Below are positions 1 through 9,352 of a DNA stretch of 64,000 nt, one piece after another (positions within the stretch are counted from its first letter, which is position 1; each line of letters opens with the position of its first letter). The stretch comes from CALIZF01 sp046292445 (lineage in GTDB: Bacteria; Pseudomonadota; Alphaproteobacteria; Rhodobacterales; Rhodobacteraceae). The notes below the pieces were generated by a model. It was not told the DNA's origin. It saw only the letters and a program-made list of their open reading frames with translations, and searched no databases. A program made the position numbers and the translations under genes. The DNA lies in assembly GCA_046292445.1 (NCBI GenBank), contig JBKBQT010000003.1, positions 117,352 through 181,351 on the forward strand, given 5' to 3'.

Positions 1-49
1 GGGCGGTGAATGTCGGAAAACGGCCCGCGGTTCAACCGGGGACAGGCCG

Positions 50-949
50 ATGGGATGGAAACGCTGGCTGGCCGCCGTGCCGGACGACCGGCCGGTGCTG
101 ATCGCCGGGCCGACCGCCTCGGGCAAGTCGGCGCTGGCCCTTGCGCTGGCCGAGGCGCAGGGGCGGCGGATCGTCAATGCCGATGCGCTGCAGGTCTATG
201 CCCGCTGGCGGGTGCTGACGGCGCGGCCGACGGCGGCCGACGAGGCGCGGGTGCCGCACCGGCTCTACGGTCATGTGGCGCGCGATGCGGCCTGGTCGGT
301 CGGGCACTGGCTGCGCAGCGTCGCGGCCGAACTGGCCGGCGATCCGCGGCCGGTGATCGTCGGTGGCACCGGGCTCTATTTCACCGCGCTGACCGAGGGG
401 CTGGCGCCGATCCCCGAGATCCCGCCCGCGATCCGGGCCGAGGCGGATGCGCGGCGCATGGCGGGGGATGTGGCGGGTCTGCTGGCCGAGATCGACGCGG
501 GCACCCGCGCCCGCATCGACGCGGCCAACCCGGCCCGCATCCAGCGCGCCTGGGAGGTCTGGCGCACGACCGGGCGCGGCCTTGCGGCATGGCAGGCGGG
601 CACCGCGGCGCCGCTGCTGCCGCGCGACCGCTGCACCGCCGTGGTGCTGCGCCCGCCGCGCGACTGGCTGGCGGCGCGGATCGACGCGCGGTTCGACGCA
701 ATGCTGGCGGCTGGCGCACTAGACGAGGTGGTTGCGGAACTGCCGCACTGGGACCCGGCGCTGCCTTCGGCGCGGGCGATCGGCGCGCCCGAACTCGTCG
801 CCCATCTGCGCGGCGAGACCGACCTGCGGACGGCGCGGGCGGCGGCCCAGGCCGCCTCCCGCCAGTATGCCAAGCGTCAGCGCAGCTGGTTCCGCAACCG
901 CATGGGCGACTGGCCGGCCATGGATCCTGCATCGGCGGAATTGCACTAA
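50..949 (+). CDS. miaA: tRNA dimethylallyltransferase MiaA
   Basis: Transfers a dimethylallyl group to A37 of tRNAs that read UNN codons; cytoplasmic. The 299-residue product has the MiaA P-loop near residues 19-27 (AGPTASGKS), the substrate-binding NADALQVY segment, and the VGGTGLYF motif near residue 105, followed by the RQYAKRQRSWFRN stretch typical of the C-terminal part. Length matches the family. The ATG at 50 gives the usual distance to the P-loop. It is followed by about 80 bases without a gene and then an AraC regulator on the same strand. No regulatory site was seen. Confidence 0.95.
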   Translation: MGWKRWLAAVPDDRPVLIAGPTASGKSALALALAEAQGRRIVNADALQVYARWRVLTARPTAADEARVPHRLYGHVARDAAWSVGHWLRSVAAELAGDPRPVIVGGTGLYFTALTEGLAPIPEIPPAIRAEADARRMAGDVAGLLAEIDAGTRARIDAANPARIQRAWEVWRTTGRGLAAWQAGTAAPLLPRDRCTAVVLRPPRDWLAARIDARFDAMLAAGALDEVVAELPHWDPALPSARAIGAPELVAHLRGETDLRTARAAAQAASRQYAKRQRSWFRNRMGDWPAMDPASAELH

Positions 950-1032
950 CGCCACATCTTGGCCACAAAGATTGTGTGGATTCTGCACTTTGCCGGGGTA
1001 TCCTCATCCGGTTCCGAACATGAGGCCCGATC

Positions 1033-1971
1033 GTGCGCCCGATTCCCTCTGCCCGCCCGCCCCTCGCGGCCCGCCTGCCGGCCGGTGCTGCTGTGGCCCG
1101 CACGGCCGCCGTCCGGCCGGCGTCCCTTGCGCCCGATGGCGTCGATGTCACCGCGCTCGACCCCGCGCGCCGGCCGTCCGATCCGAACCTCGCCGCGCTC
1201 CGGCTCGTCGCGATCCCGCGCCTTGCCGCGGGCGGGCGCTGGCGGACCGAGGCGATGCGCGCGCTGAGCGAGCCTGTCCTGCTGTGGTTCACCCGGGGTC
1301 AGGGGCGCATCACCGTTGCCGGCCTCACCCGCGGCTATGGCCCGAACACGGCGGCCTTCATCCCCGCCGGCCTCATGCACGGCTTCGAGGTCGGATCGCA
1401 AGTCTTCGGCACGGCCGTCTTTTTCGGCAGGACAACGACCCTGCCGCTGCCCGACCGGGCGCATCACCTGCGGGTGCGCGAGAATTCGGCACAGGTCGAA
1501 TGCAACCTTGCGCTCGATGCCATCGCGCGGGAACTGGCCTCGGACCGTCCGGCGCGCGACCGGGCGGCGGCGGCGCATCTGCTGCTGCTGTCGGTCTGGC
1601 TCGAGCGGCAGGTCGCCGCCCAGACGGGCGACGAGGCGCCGCATCCCCCATCGGCCCGCCGCCTTGCCGCGCGCTTTGCCCATCTGGTCGAGGCCGAATT
1701 CCGCAGCGGGGCCGGCGTGGCCGATTTCGCCGCCGCCCTCGGCGTGACGCCCACCCACCTCACCCGCGTGTGCCGCCTGACCACCGGCCGCGCCGCCAAG
1801 GAGATCCTCGCGGACCGCGTGATCTTCGAGGCGCGGCGCATGCTCGAGGAAACCGCGCTGCCTGTGCAGGACATCGCCCGCACGCTCGGGTTCCGTTCGG
1901 CGGCCTATTTCACCCGGTCCTTCCACGCCCGAACCGGCACGACGCCGACCGCCTTCAGGACCGCACGCTGA
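1033..1971 (+). CDS. AraC-family transcriptional regulator
   Basis: DNA-binding regulator of about 312 residues. The C-terminal third carries two helix-turn-helix units of the AraC type: one around FAAALGVTPTHLTRVCR, and a second around DIARTLGFRSAAYFTRSF followed by the GTTPTAFR end signature. The N-terminal half looks like a cupin-type sensor (YGPNTAAFIPAGLMHGFEV). The start is a GTG at 1033. This is uncertain because the first 60 residues are low-complexity and an internal start is possible. It lies upstream of, and on the same strand as, the peptide-type ABC operon starting at 2138, with 166 bases between, so control of that operon is plausible but unproven. Confidence 0.88.
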   Translation: MRPIPSARPPLAARLPAGAAVARTAAVRPASLAPDGVDVTALDPARRPSDPNLAALRLVAIPRLAAGGRWRTEAMRALSEPVLLWFTRGQGRITVAGLTRGYGPNTAAFIPAGLMHGFEVGSQVFGTAVFFGRTTTLPLPDRAHHLRVRENSAQVECNLALDAIARELASDRPARDRAAAAHLLLLSVWLERQVAAQTGDEAPHPPSARRLAARFAHLVEAEFRSGAGVADFAAALGVTPTHLTRVCRLTTGRAAKEILADRVIFEARRMLEETALPVQDIARTLGFRSAAYFTRSFHARTGTTPTAFRTAR

Positions 1972-2137
1972 CCCGGCGCGCACCGGGCCATGTCGCAAAT
2001 CGCACAAGACGTGACGAAAAGAGGCATTGACCCCACCGGCCATCCGTCGCGTAATGGAACGCGGGACAAGCGGTTGCCGGCCATCCTTGGCATGCAACGC
2101 TTACATTCAGATCACAGGTCCTGACAGGGAGACCGCT

Positions 2138-3790
2138 ATGACCATCAGACCGACCTTCGGTATGCAAAGCCATCCCGCCGCACAGCGCTTCGCCGACGAT
2201 TGCCGCGCCGGCAAGATGGGGCGGCGCGAATTCCTTACACGTGCAACCGCACTCGGCGTCGCCATTCCCAGCGCCTACGGCCTGCTCGGCCTCGCCGCGC
2301 CGGCCGCCGCGCAGGCGACCCCCCGGCCGGGGGGGACGCTGCGCATGAACATGGCGACCCGCGGCCTGAAGGATCCGCGGACCTGGGACTGGTCCGAGAT
2401 GGCGAACTTCTGCCGCGGCTGGCTCGACTACCTCGTGGAATACAATGCCGACGGGTCGTTCCGCGGCATGCTGCTCGAAAGCTGGGAGGCGAATTCGGAT
2501 GCGACCGAATACGTCCTGCGCGTGCGGGCGGGCGTGAAGTGGAACAACGGCGACGATTTCACCGCCGATGACGTCGCGCGCAACATCGCCGCCTGGTGCG
2601 ACGGCACGGTGGAAGGCAACTCGATGGCCTCGCGCATGTCGACCCTCTCGGACCCGGAGACCAAGAAGGTCCGCGACGGCGCGGTGACCGTGGTCGATCC
2701 GCTGACGGTCCGGCTGGTCTGCTCGAGCCCCGACATCACCATCATCCCCGGCATGGCCGACTACCCGGCGGCGGTGATGCATGCGAGCTATGACGGCGGC
2801 GATCCGGCGCAGAACCCGATCGGCACCGGCCCCTACCTGCCGCAGACCAACGATGTCGGCGTGCGCCAGGTGCTCGTGCGCAACCCCAACCATACCTGGT
2901 GGGGAACGGCGGTCTATGGCGGCCCCTATCTCGACCGGATCGACTACATCGACCTCGGGACCGATCCCTCCGCGACGCTCGCCGCCGCCGGTTCGGGCGA
3001 GATCGATGCGACCTACCGCACCGACGGCGATTTCGTCGAGGTGTTCGACGCGCTCGGCTGGACCAAGTCCGAGGCGATCACGGCCGCCACGCTCGCGGTG
3101 CGCTTCAACCAGGACGCGCCGGAATACAAGGACGTGCGCGTGCGCCGGGCGCTGCAGCTTGCGGTGGACAATGCGGTTGTGCTGGAGCTTGGCTATGCCG
3201 GGCTCGGCTCGCCGGCCGAGAACCACCACGTCTGTCCGATCCACCCCGAATATGCCGAACTGCCCCCGATCAAGGCCGACCCTGCGGCAGCCAAGGCGCT
3301 CATGACCGAGGCGGGGATGGCTGACACGGAATTCGAGCTCATCAGCCTCGACGACGGCTGGCAGGCGCAAAGCTGCGATGCGGTCGCAGCGCAGATCCGC
3401 GACGCTGGCCTCAAGGTCAAGCGGACGTTGCTGCCCGGCTCGACCTTCTGGAACGACTGGACCAAGTATCCGTTCTCGGCCACCGAATGGAACATGCGCC
3501 CGCTCGGCGTGCAGATCCTCGCGCTCGCCTACCGCTCGGGCGTGCCGTGGAACGAAACGGCCTTCTCCAACGCCGAGTTCGACACGCTGCTGTCGCAGGC
3601 GATGTCTATCGCGGATGCGGACGAACGCCGCGTCGTGATGAAGCGCATCCAGGAGATCATGCAGGAACAGGGCGTCCTGATTCAACCCTACTGGCGGTCG
3701 ATCTACCGCCACTTCGATCCCAAGGTGCACGGCGCCGACACGCACCCCACGTTCGAGCATCACCACTACAAGTGGTGGATCGAGGCCTGA
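2138..3790 (+). CDS. ABC transporter substrate-binding protein, peptide/nickel type (SBP_bac_5)
   Basis: Periplasmic ligand-binding component of a peptide-type importer, 550 residues. A twin-arginine signal is visible near residues 27-60 (GRREFLTRATALG, then a hydrophobic run ending AAPAAAQA), so Tat export is likely. The mature part shows family features such as VKWNNGDDFTADDV and PIGTGPY. The ATG at 2138 has an AGGGAG ribosome-binding site about 7 bases upstream; a longer in-frame start at 2027 lacks one. First gene of a five-gene operon (receptor, two permeases, fused ATPase, crotonase). The ligand cannot be told from sequence; it could be a peptide, an opine-like compound or another amine. 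Confidence 0.92.
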   Translation: MTIRPTFGMQSHPAAQRFADDCRAGKMGRREFLTRATALGVAIPSAYGLLGLAAPAAAQATPRPGGTLRMNMATRGLKDPRTWDWSEMANFCRGWLDYLVEYNADGSFRGMLLESWEANSDATEYVLRVRAGVKWNNGDDFTADDVARNIAAWCDGTVEGNSMASRMSTLSDPETKKVRDGAVTVVDPLTVRLVCSSPDITIIPGMADYPAAVMHASYDGGDPAQNPIGTGPYLPQTNDVGVRQVLVRNPNHTWWGTAVYGGPYLDRIDYIDLGTDPSATLAAAGSGEIDATYRTDGDFVEVFDALGWTKSEAITAATLAVRFNQDAPEYKDVRVRRALQLAVDNAVVLELGYAGLGSPAENHHVCPIHPEYAELPPIKADPAAAKALMTEAGMADTEFELISLDDGWQAQSCDAVAAQIRDAGLKVKRTLLPGSTFWNDWTKYPFSATEWNMRPLGVQILALAYRSGVPWNETAFSNAEFDTLLSQAMSIADADERRVVMKRIQEIMQEQGVLIQPYWRSIYRHFDPKVHGADTHPTFEHHHYKWWIEA

Positions 3791-3891
3791 CCGGACCGGC
3801 CGGGGCGTGCAAACGTGCCCCCGGCCGATGACGGCTGCCCAGACGACGCACCCAACCCCGGACGCGCCGAGCCCGTCCAGAAAGGTCGCGC

Positions 3892-4974
3892 ATGCTCATG
3901 TTCCTGCTCCGCCGTATGGTGGTCATGGCGATCACGGCGCTCTGCCTGACATTCATCGTATTCTTCCTGACCAACCTGCCGCCCAACCTCGAGAAGCTTG
4001 CCAAATCCGAAGCCTCGGCCCGCATGACCGATGCCGAGGTCGAAAGCTGGATCGAGCGCAACGGCTATGCGCGCCCGGTCGTGGTGCGCTACGGCGAATG
4101 GCTCGGGGTCGTGCCCGGCTGGACCCGGACCGAGGGTGCGGTGACCACGGGGCGCTGCATCCCGCGCGGCGGCGATCCGCCGCTCGCCCCGACGCATTGC
4201 GGCCTCCTGCAGGGCAACTGGGGCTTTTCGACCGTATTCAAGGTGCCGGTCGTCGATATCCTTTCCCGCAGCCTCGGCCACACCGGCTGGCTGATGCTGG
4301 CGGTGATGCTGGTGATGGTGCCCTCGGCGCTCCTGCTCGGCGTGCTGGCCGGAATGCGCGAGGGATCGCGCACCGACAGGGTGCTTTCCACCGCTGCCAT
4401 CGCAACGACCGCAACGCCGGAATATGTCTCGGGGGTCATCCTGATCGTCGTCTTCGCCTCGGCCACCTCGGGCATCTCGCCGATGCTGGCCGAGGCGGGC
4501 TGGATCAGCGGGCGCACGCTGTTCACGGGAACCGCCACATCGGCGATGGACAGGATCACCTTCTGGAACTTCACCCTGCCGGTGATGACCATCGCGCTCT
4601 ACGGCATCGGCTACATCGCCCGGATGACCCGCGCCTCGATGACCGAGGTGATGACGGCGCAATATATCCGCACCGCCCGCCTCAAGGGCGTGTCCTTCGG
4701 GCAGGTGGTGATGCGCCACGCCCTGCGCAATGCCCTCATCGCGCCATTCACGGTCATCATGCTGCAGTTTCCCTGGCTGCTGAACGGCGTGGTGATCGTC
4801 GAGACACTGTTCAACTACAAGGGCTTCGGCTGGACGCTCGTGCAGGCCGCGGGCAACAACGACATCGAGCTTCTGCTCGGCTGTTCGGTCGTGGCCGTGC
4901 TCGTGGTGCTCGTGACGCAGCTGATCTCCGATATCGGCTATGTCTTCCTCAACCCCCGCATCCGGCTGGCCTGA
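3892..4974 (+). CDS. ABC transporter permease, DppB-like
   Basis: Inner-membrane permease of 360 residues for the importer whose receptor lies just upstream. It starts with a hydrophobic segment (MLMFLLRRMVVMAITALCL), has several further membrane spans, and carries the cytoplasmic EAA-type loop with the family sequence YIRTARLKGVSFGQVVMRHA near residue 260, which docks on the ATPase. An insert of about 60 residues with two cysteines lies between the first and second spans, presumably periplasmic. The ATG at 3892 follows a GAAAGG site. The gap to the next permease is 16 bases. Confidence 0.92.
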   Translation: MLMFLLRRMVVMAITALCLTFIVFFLTNLPPNLEKLAKSEASARMTDAEVESWIERNGYARPVVVRYGEWLGVVPGWTRTEGAVTTGRCIPRGGDPPLAPTHCGLLQGNWGFSTVFKVPVVDILSRSLGHTGWLMLAVMLVMVPSALLLGVLAGMREGSRTDRVLSTAAIATTATPEYVSGVILIVVFASATSGISPMLAEAGWISGRTLFTGTATSAMDRITFWNFTLPVMTIALYGIGYIARMTRASMTEVMTAQYIRTARLKGVSFGQVVMRHALRNALIAPFTVIMLQFPWLLNGVVIVETLFNYKGFGWTLVQAAGNNDIELLLGCSVVAVLVVLVTQLISDIGYVFLNPRIRLA

Positions 4975-4990
4975 GGGAGGCGCGCGCATC

Positions 4991-6394
4991 ATGGAAACCC
5001 TGAGCTGGACCGGCACCGCCGGCACGATCCTGAACCCCGCCCTCGCCGCCGCCCTTGCCGCCCTCGTGCTGATCTGGCTCGGGCGCGGCATCCTCGGCCT
5101 CGCACGCGCGCCCGCGGCGGCCACGGCCGGCGGGCCCCCTCTGCCGGGCAGCACCGACAGCGATCTCGGCGCCCGCCTGATGCGCATCGCCGGCCTTGCG
5201 GTGCTGGTGATCGCCCTCGCCTACCCTGCCGCCGGCTTCCTGCTCGCCCCGCCCGACGCCGGGATCATCGGCGCCCTCGGCGCCCGGTTCTGGCCGGTCT
5301 GGCTCGCCCTTGCCGCCACCTTCACCGTCTCGATCCTGTACAAACGGCGCCTCGGCCTCTACGGCAAGCTCTTCGACAGCCCGATCGGCATGGTCGGCTA
5401 TGGCATCGTGATGTTCTGGGTGTTCACCGCGCTGTTCGCCGACCTCATCATCCAGCAGGATCCCCTCGTCCAGCTCTCGGGGATGAAGAACGTCGTGCCC
5501 GGCACCCCGGTGCGCGGTGCCGACGATGCCTGGTATCTCCTCGGCGGCGACAGCCTCGCGCGGGACGTGTTCAGCCGGATGGTGATGGGCGCGCGCCGCG
5601 TGCTGGCCATCGCCCCCGCCGCCACGGCCTTCGCCTTCATGGTCGGCATCACACTCGGGCTGCCTGCCGGCTATTTCGGCGGCCGGCTCGACACATTCCT
5701 GTCCTTCCTCGCCAACCTCGTGCTCGCCTTTCCGGTCATCCTGCTCTTCTACCTCCTCGTGACGCCGGAAATCCGCGCCACCGGCATCCCGGTCGTGCTT
5801 GCGGCTGTCCTCTTCATCTTCCCGATCCTGTTCCTCTCGATCCTCTTCAACAGCCGCTACTTCACCGACCCGCCAAAGCGGAACCTCTACATCGGCATCA
5901 CGCTGGTGATCGGCCTGTGGGCCTATTCGGGCCTTGCCTTCAACGCCGATCCGCTCGGCGTGTGGTCGATGGAGCCGAACCTGCTCAACGTCTTCGTCTC
6001 GGTCGTCTTCGTCAACGCGCCAACCGTCTTCCGCATCGTCCGCGGCATCACGATGGACCTCAAGGCCCGCGACTATGTCGCCGCCGGCCAGACCCGCGGC
6101 GAGGGGCCATGGTACCTCATGCTGTGGGAAATCCTGCCCAATGCCCGCGGGCCGCTCATCGTCGATTTCTGCCTGCGCATCGGCTACACCACGATCCTGC
6201 TCGGCACGCTCGGCTTCTTCGGGCTCGGCGTATCGCCCGAAAGCCCCGACTGGGGCTCGACCATCAACGACGGCCGGCGCCTCCTGTCGCTGTTTCCTCA
6301 CCCGGCCGTCGTGCCCGCCCTGTCCCTGATGAGCCTCGTTCTCGGCCTCAACCTGCTGGCAGACGGCCTGCGCGAGGAAAGCCTGAGGGACTGA
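4991..6394 (+). CDS. ABC transporter permease, DppC-like, with N-terminal extension
   Basis: Second inner-membrane permease of the importer, 467 residues, clearly longer than the roughly 300 usual for DppC. The extra length is at the N terminus, with several additional hydrophobic segments before the DppC core. The core begins around GMVGYGIVMFWVFTALFADL and holds the EAA-type loop (ARDYVAAGQTRGEGPWYL). The ATG at 4991 has a strong GAGGGAGG site 9 bases upstream. It is followed by a 94-base gap containing a repeat and then the ATPase gene. Long DppC-type permeases paired with fused ATPases occur in other proteobacterial importers; I infer that this is the same arrangement. Confidence 0.9.
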   Translation: METLSWTGTAGTILNPALAAALAALVLIWLGRGILGLARAPAAATAGGPPLPGSTDSDLGARLMRIAGLAVLVIALAYPAAGFLLAPPDAGIIGALGARFWPVWLALAATFTVSILYKRRLGLYGKLFDSPIGMVGYGIVMFWVFTALFADLIIQQDPLVQLSGMKNVVPGTPVRGADDAWYLLGGDSLARDVFSRMVMGARRVLAIAPAATAFAFMVGITLGLPAGYFGGRLDTFLSFLANLVLAFPVILLFYLLVTPEIRATGIPVVLAAVLFIFPILFLSILFNSRYFTDPPKRNLYIGITLVIGLWAYSGLAFNADPLGVWSMEPNLLNVFVSVVFVNAPTVFRIVRGITMDLKARDYVAAGQTRGEGPWYLMLWEILPNARGPLIVDFCLRIGYTTILLGTLGFFGLGVSPESPDWGSTINDGRRLLSLFPHPAVVPALSLMSLVLGLNLLADGLREESLRD

Positions 6395-6408
6395 CTTCCC
6401 CGGCCCGC

Positions 6409-6467
6409 TTCAGGCTGGCCCAAATATCCCACGGGGGGTCCGGGGGGTGTGAAACCCCCCGGCGCCC
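6409..6467 (+). repeat. Intergenic repeat, copy 1
   Basis: A 21-base segment ending in GGCCCAAATATCC is identical to one at 26020-26040. In both copies it is followed by a G-run/C-run hairpin-like part (GGGGGGTCCGGGGGGTG, then CCCCCCGGCG). This copy lies between the long permease gene and the fused ATPase gene, so it is transcribed within the operon and could form an RNA hairpin there. Confidence 0.7.
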
Positions 6468-6488
6468 GCCAAAAGCGAAAGGCCGGCC

Positions 6489-8570
6489 ATGGCATCCTGG
6501 GATCCCAGCCAACCCATCCTCGAGATCGACCATCTCTCGATCTCCTTCTTCACCCGCCTGCGCGAGATCCCTGCGGTGATGGATTTTTCCTGCACGGTGA
6601 TGCCGGGCGAGGCGATGGGGCTGGTCGGCGAATCCGGCTGCGGCAAGTCCACCGTCGCACTCGCGGTCATGCGCGACCTCGGCAAGACCGGACGCATCAC
6701 CGAAGGTGCGATCCGCTTCAAGGGCCAGGATCTGGCGCAGATGTCGGACGAGGACCTGCGCCACATCCGCGGCAGCCAGATCGCGATGATCTACCAGGAA
6801 CCGATGGCCTCGCTCAACCCGGCGATGAAGGTCGGCGCGCAGCTTGCCGAAGTGCCGATGATCCACGAGGGCATGGCCCGCGGCGCGGCCTGGGCGCTCG
6901 CCCGCCAGATCGTCGCCGACGTCCGCCTGCCCGACCCCGACCGCATCCTGCAGGCCTATCCGCATCAGCTTTCGGGCGGCCAGCAGCAGCGCATCGTCAT
7001 CGCCATGGCGCTGATGTCCAAGCCCGCGCTCCTGATCCTCGACGAACCGACGACCGCGCTCGACGTCACGGTCGAGGCGGGGATCGTCGAACTGGTCAAG
7101 GAACTGGGCCGCAAATACGGCACCTCGATGCTGTTCATCAGCCACAACCTCGGCCTCGTGCTCGACGTGTGCGACCGCATCTGCGTGATGTATTCCGGCG
7201 AGGCGGTGGAAACCGGCAGCATCCGCGATGTGTTCGACAAGATGCGCCACCCCTATACTCAGGCCCTCTTCCGCTCGATCCCGCTGCCGGGGGCCGACAA
7301 GACGACACGCCCGCTCGTGGCGATCCCGGGCAACTTCCCGCTGCCGCACGAACGCCCCCCGGGCTGCAACTTCGGCCCGCGATGCGATTATTTCGTCAAG
7401 GGGCGCTGCGATGCCGCCGACATTCCCATGGCGGTGGTTCCCGGGCAGGACCGGCACGAAACCCGCTGCCTGCGGTCAACGGAAATCGACTGGTCTGCCC
7501 CCCTCGCCGCCCCCGTCCAGGGCAAGAGGACGCCCGTCGGCGACGTGGTGCTGCGGATGGAGGACCTGCGCAAATACTACGAGGTGACCAAGGGTCTTTT
7601 CGGCGGCGGTGCGGTCAAGGTCGTCAAGGCGAACGAGACTCTCAGCTTCGAGGCGCGCGAGGGCGAGACGCTCGCCATCGTCGGCGAATCGGGCTGCGGC
7701 AAGTCCACCTTCGCCAAGGTTCTCATGGGGCTGGAAACCGCCACGGACGGCAAGATCCTGCTCTACAACCAGGACATCCAGGACACCCCGATCGAGAAAC
7801 GCTCGACCGATACCGTCTCCTCCGTCCAGATGGTGTTCCAGAACCCGTTTGACACCCTCAACCCCTCGATGAGCGTGGGCCGCCAGATCATCCGCGCACT
7901 CGAGATCTTCAACGAGGGCGCGAACGACGCCGAGCGCGAGGCGCGGATGCTCGAACTGCTCGATCTCGTGAAGCTTCCCCGCGAATTCGCCACGCGCATG
8001 CCGCGCCAGCTATCGGGCGGGCAGAAGCAGCGGGTCGGCATCGCCCGCGCCTTTGCCGGCGGGGCCAAGATCGTGGTGGCGGACGAACCCGTCTCTGCCC
8101 TCGACGTCAGCGTTCAGGCGGCAGTGACGGACCTGCTGATGGAGATCCAGCGGAAAAACCGCACGACCCTCCTCTTCATCTCCCACGACCTGTCCATCGT
8201 GCGCTACCTCAGCGACCGGGTGATGGTGATGTATCTGGGGCATGTTGTGGAACTCGGCAGCACCGACCAGGTGTTCTCGCCCCCCTACCACCCCTACACC
8301 GAGGCGCTGCTGTCGGCCGTGCCGATCGCCGACACCCGCGTGACCAAGAAACGGATCGTGCTCGAAGGCGACATTCCCTCGGCGATGAACCCGCCGCCCG
8401 GCTGCCCGTTCCAGACCCGCTGCCGCTGGAAATCGGAGGTTCCCGGGGGCCTGTGCGACACCGAGGTGCCGCCGATCCGGCGTCTGGCCGCGGGGCACCA
8501 GATCAAGTGCCACCTGCCCGACGCGGTCCTTGCCACCATGGAACCCGTGATCCAGATCGCCGCCGAATGA
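6489..8570 (+). CDS. Dipeptide-type ABC transporter ATP-binding protein, two fused ATPase domains (DppD-DppF type)
   Basis: Cytoplasmic ATPase of 693 residues that powers the importer. Two complete ABC domains are visible. The first has Walker A GESGCGKST at about 48-56, LSGGQQQR and LILDEPTTALD; the second has Walker A near 400, LSGGQKQR near 507 and IVVADEPVSALD. Each ends in the oligopeptide-transporter C-terminal domain with clustered cysteines (for example GCNFGPRCDYFVKGRC and GCPFQTRCRW). Two separate genes (DppD, DppF) are thus fused. The stop overlaps the start of the crotonase gene (ATGA), pointing to coupled translation. Confidence 0.94.
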   Translation: MASWDPSQPILEIDHLSISFFTRLREIPAVMDFSCTVMPGEAMGLVGESGCGKSTVALAVMRDLGKTGRITEGAIRFKGQDLAQMSDEDLRHIRGSQIAMIYQEPMASLNPAMKVGAQLAEVPMIHEGMARGAAWALARQIVADVRLPDPDRILQAYPHQLSGGQQQRIVIAMALMSKPALLILDEPTTALDVTVEAGIVELVKELGRKYGTSMLFISHNLGLVLDVCDRICVMYSGEAVETGSIRDVFDKMRHPYTQALFRSIPLPGADKTTRPLVAIPGNFPLPHERPPGCNFGPRCDYFVKGRCDAADIPMAVVPGQDRHETRCLRSTEIDWSAPLAAPVQGKRTPVGDVVLRMEDLRKYYEVTKGLFGGGAVKVVKANETLSFEAREGETLAIVGESGCGKSTFAKVLMGLETATDGKILLYNQDIQDTPIEKRSTDTVSSVQMVFQNPFDTLNPSMSVGRQIIRALEIFNEGANDAEREARMLELLDLVKLPREFATRMPRQLSGGQKQRVGIARAFAGGAKIVVADEPVSALDVSVQAAVTDLLMEIQRKNRTTLLFISHDLSIVRYLSDRVMVMYLGHVVELGSTDQVFSPPYHPYTEALLSAVPIADTRVTKKRIVLEGDIPSAMNPPPGCPFQTRCRWKSEVPGGLCDTEVPPIRRLAAGHQIKCHLPDAVLATMEPVIQIAAE

Positions 8571-9352
8571 CCCGTCTTGCCATCACCCGCACGGGCCGCG
8601 TCGCCGAGCTGCGTCTCGACCGCCCCGACAAGCGCAACGCGATGGACGAGGCGATGATGGATGCGCTGGCCGAGGCGGGCGCTGCACTGGCGGCCGAGGA
8701 CGGCCTGTCGGCGGTCATCCTGCACGGCGCGGGCGCGGCCTTCTGCGCCGGCATCGACACCGCCCTCTTCGCCCGTTTCGCCGCCGACCTCGGCGCCGTG
8801 CGGGCCGAGATGCTGGCGCCGCCGCCCGGCACGCCCAACCGGTTCCAGCGCCCCTGCACCGTCTGGGCCGGCGTCCCCGTCCCCGTCATCGCCGCAATCC
8901 ATGGCCAGTGTTTCGGCGCGGGAATGCAGCTTGCGCTTGGCGCCGACTTCCGCATCGCCGCGCCCGACGCCCAGCTCAGCATCATGGAGGCGAAATGGGG
9001 CCTCATCCCCGACATGGGGCTGAGCCAGTCCCTGCCGCGCCTGATGCGCGCCGACCAGGCGCTCGACCTCATGCTGACCGCCCGCGTCCTGACAGGGACC
9101 GAGGCGGCGGCCATCGGCCTTGTCACCCGCACCGCCGCCGATCCGCTGGCCGAGGCGCGGATGCTGGCCGCGCGCCTCGCGGGCGTCAGCCCCGATGTCC
9201 TGCGCGGCTGCAAGGCGCTCGTCGCCGCGGCCTGGCATGCCGACCCCGCCGCGCTGCGGACCGAGGCTGCGGTGCAGGCCGCCCTCCTCGGCGGTGCGCA
9301 CCAGATGGAGGCGGTTGCGGCGACCCTCGGCCGCCGCCCTGCAAGCTACTGA
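8567..9352 (+). CDS. Enoyl-CoA hydratase/isomerase family protein (crotonase)
   Basis: Crotonase-fold enzyme of 261 residues, cytoplasmic, acting on an acyl-CoA. The oxyanion-hole regions are visible (AAFCAGIDTALFARF and CFGAGMQLALGADFRIA), and a candidate acid/base glutamate sits in IMEAKWGLIPDMG. The start at 8567 overlaps the stop of the ATPase gene, so it belongs to the importer operon. I infer that it acts in degradation of the imported compound; the exact reaction is unknown. The gene ends convergently with the membrane gene on the minus strand, overlapping it by 7 bases. Confidence 0.88.
   Translation: MTRLAITRTGRVAELRLDRPDKRNAMDEAMMDALAEAGAALAAEDGLSAVILHGAGAAFCAGIDTALFARFAADLGAVRAEMLAPPPGTPNRFQRPCTVWAGVPVPVIAAIHGQCFGAGMQLALGADFRIAAPDAQLSIMEAKWGLIPDMGLSQSLPRLMRADQALDLMLTARVLTGTEAAAIGLVTRTAADPLAEARMLAARLAGVSPDVLRGCKALVAAAWHADPAALRTEAAVQAALLGGAHQMEAVAATLGRRPASY

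Noticed and set aside
1..49. A gene end or leader before miaA
   Set aside because: Too short to judge; no frame with support is visible.
1955..3766. 603-codon open frame on the minus strand
   Set aside because: Antisense to the substrate-binding protein gene, which has a Tat signal and a ribosome-binding site.
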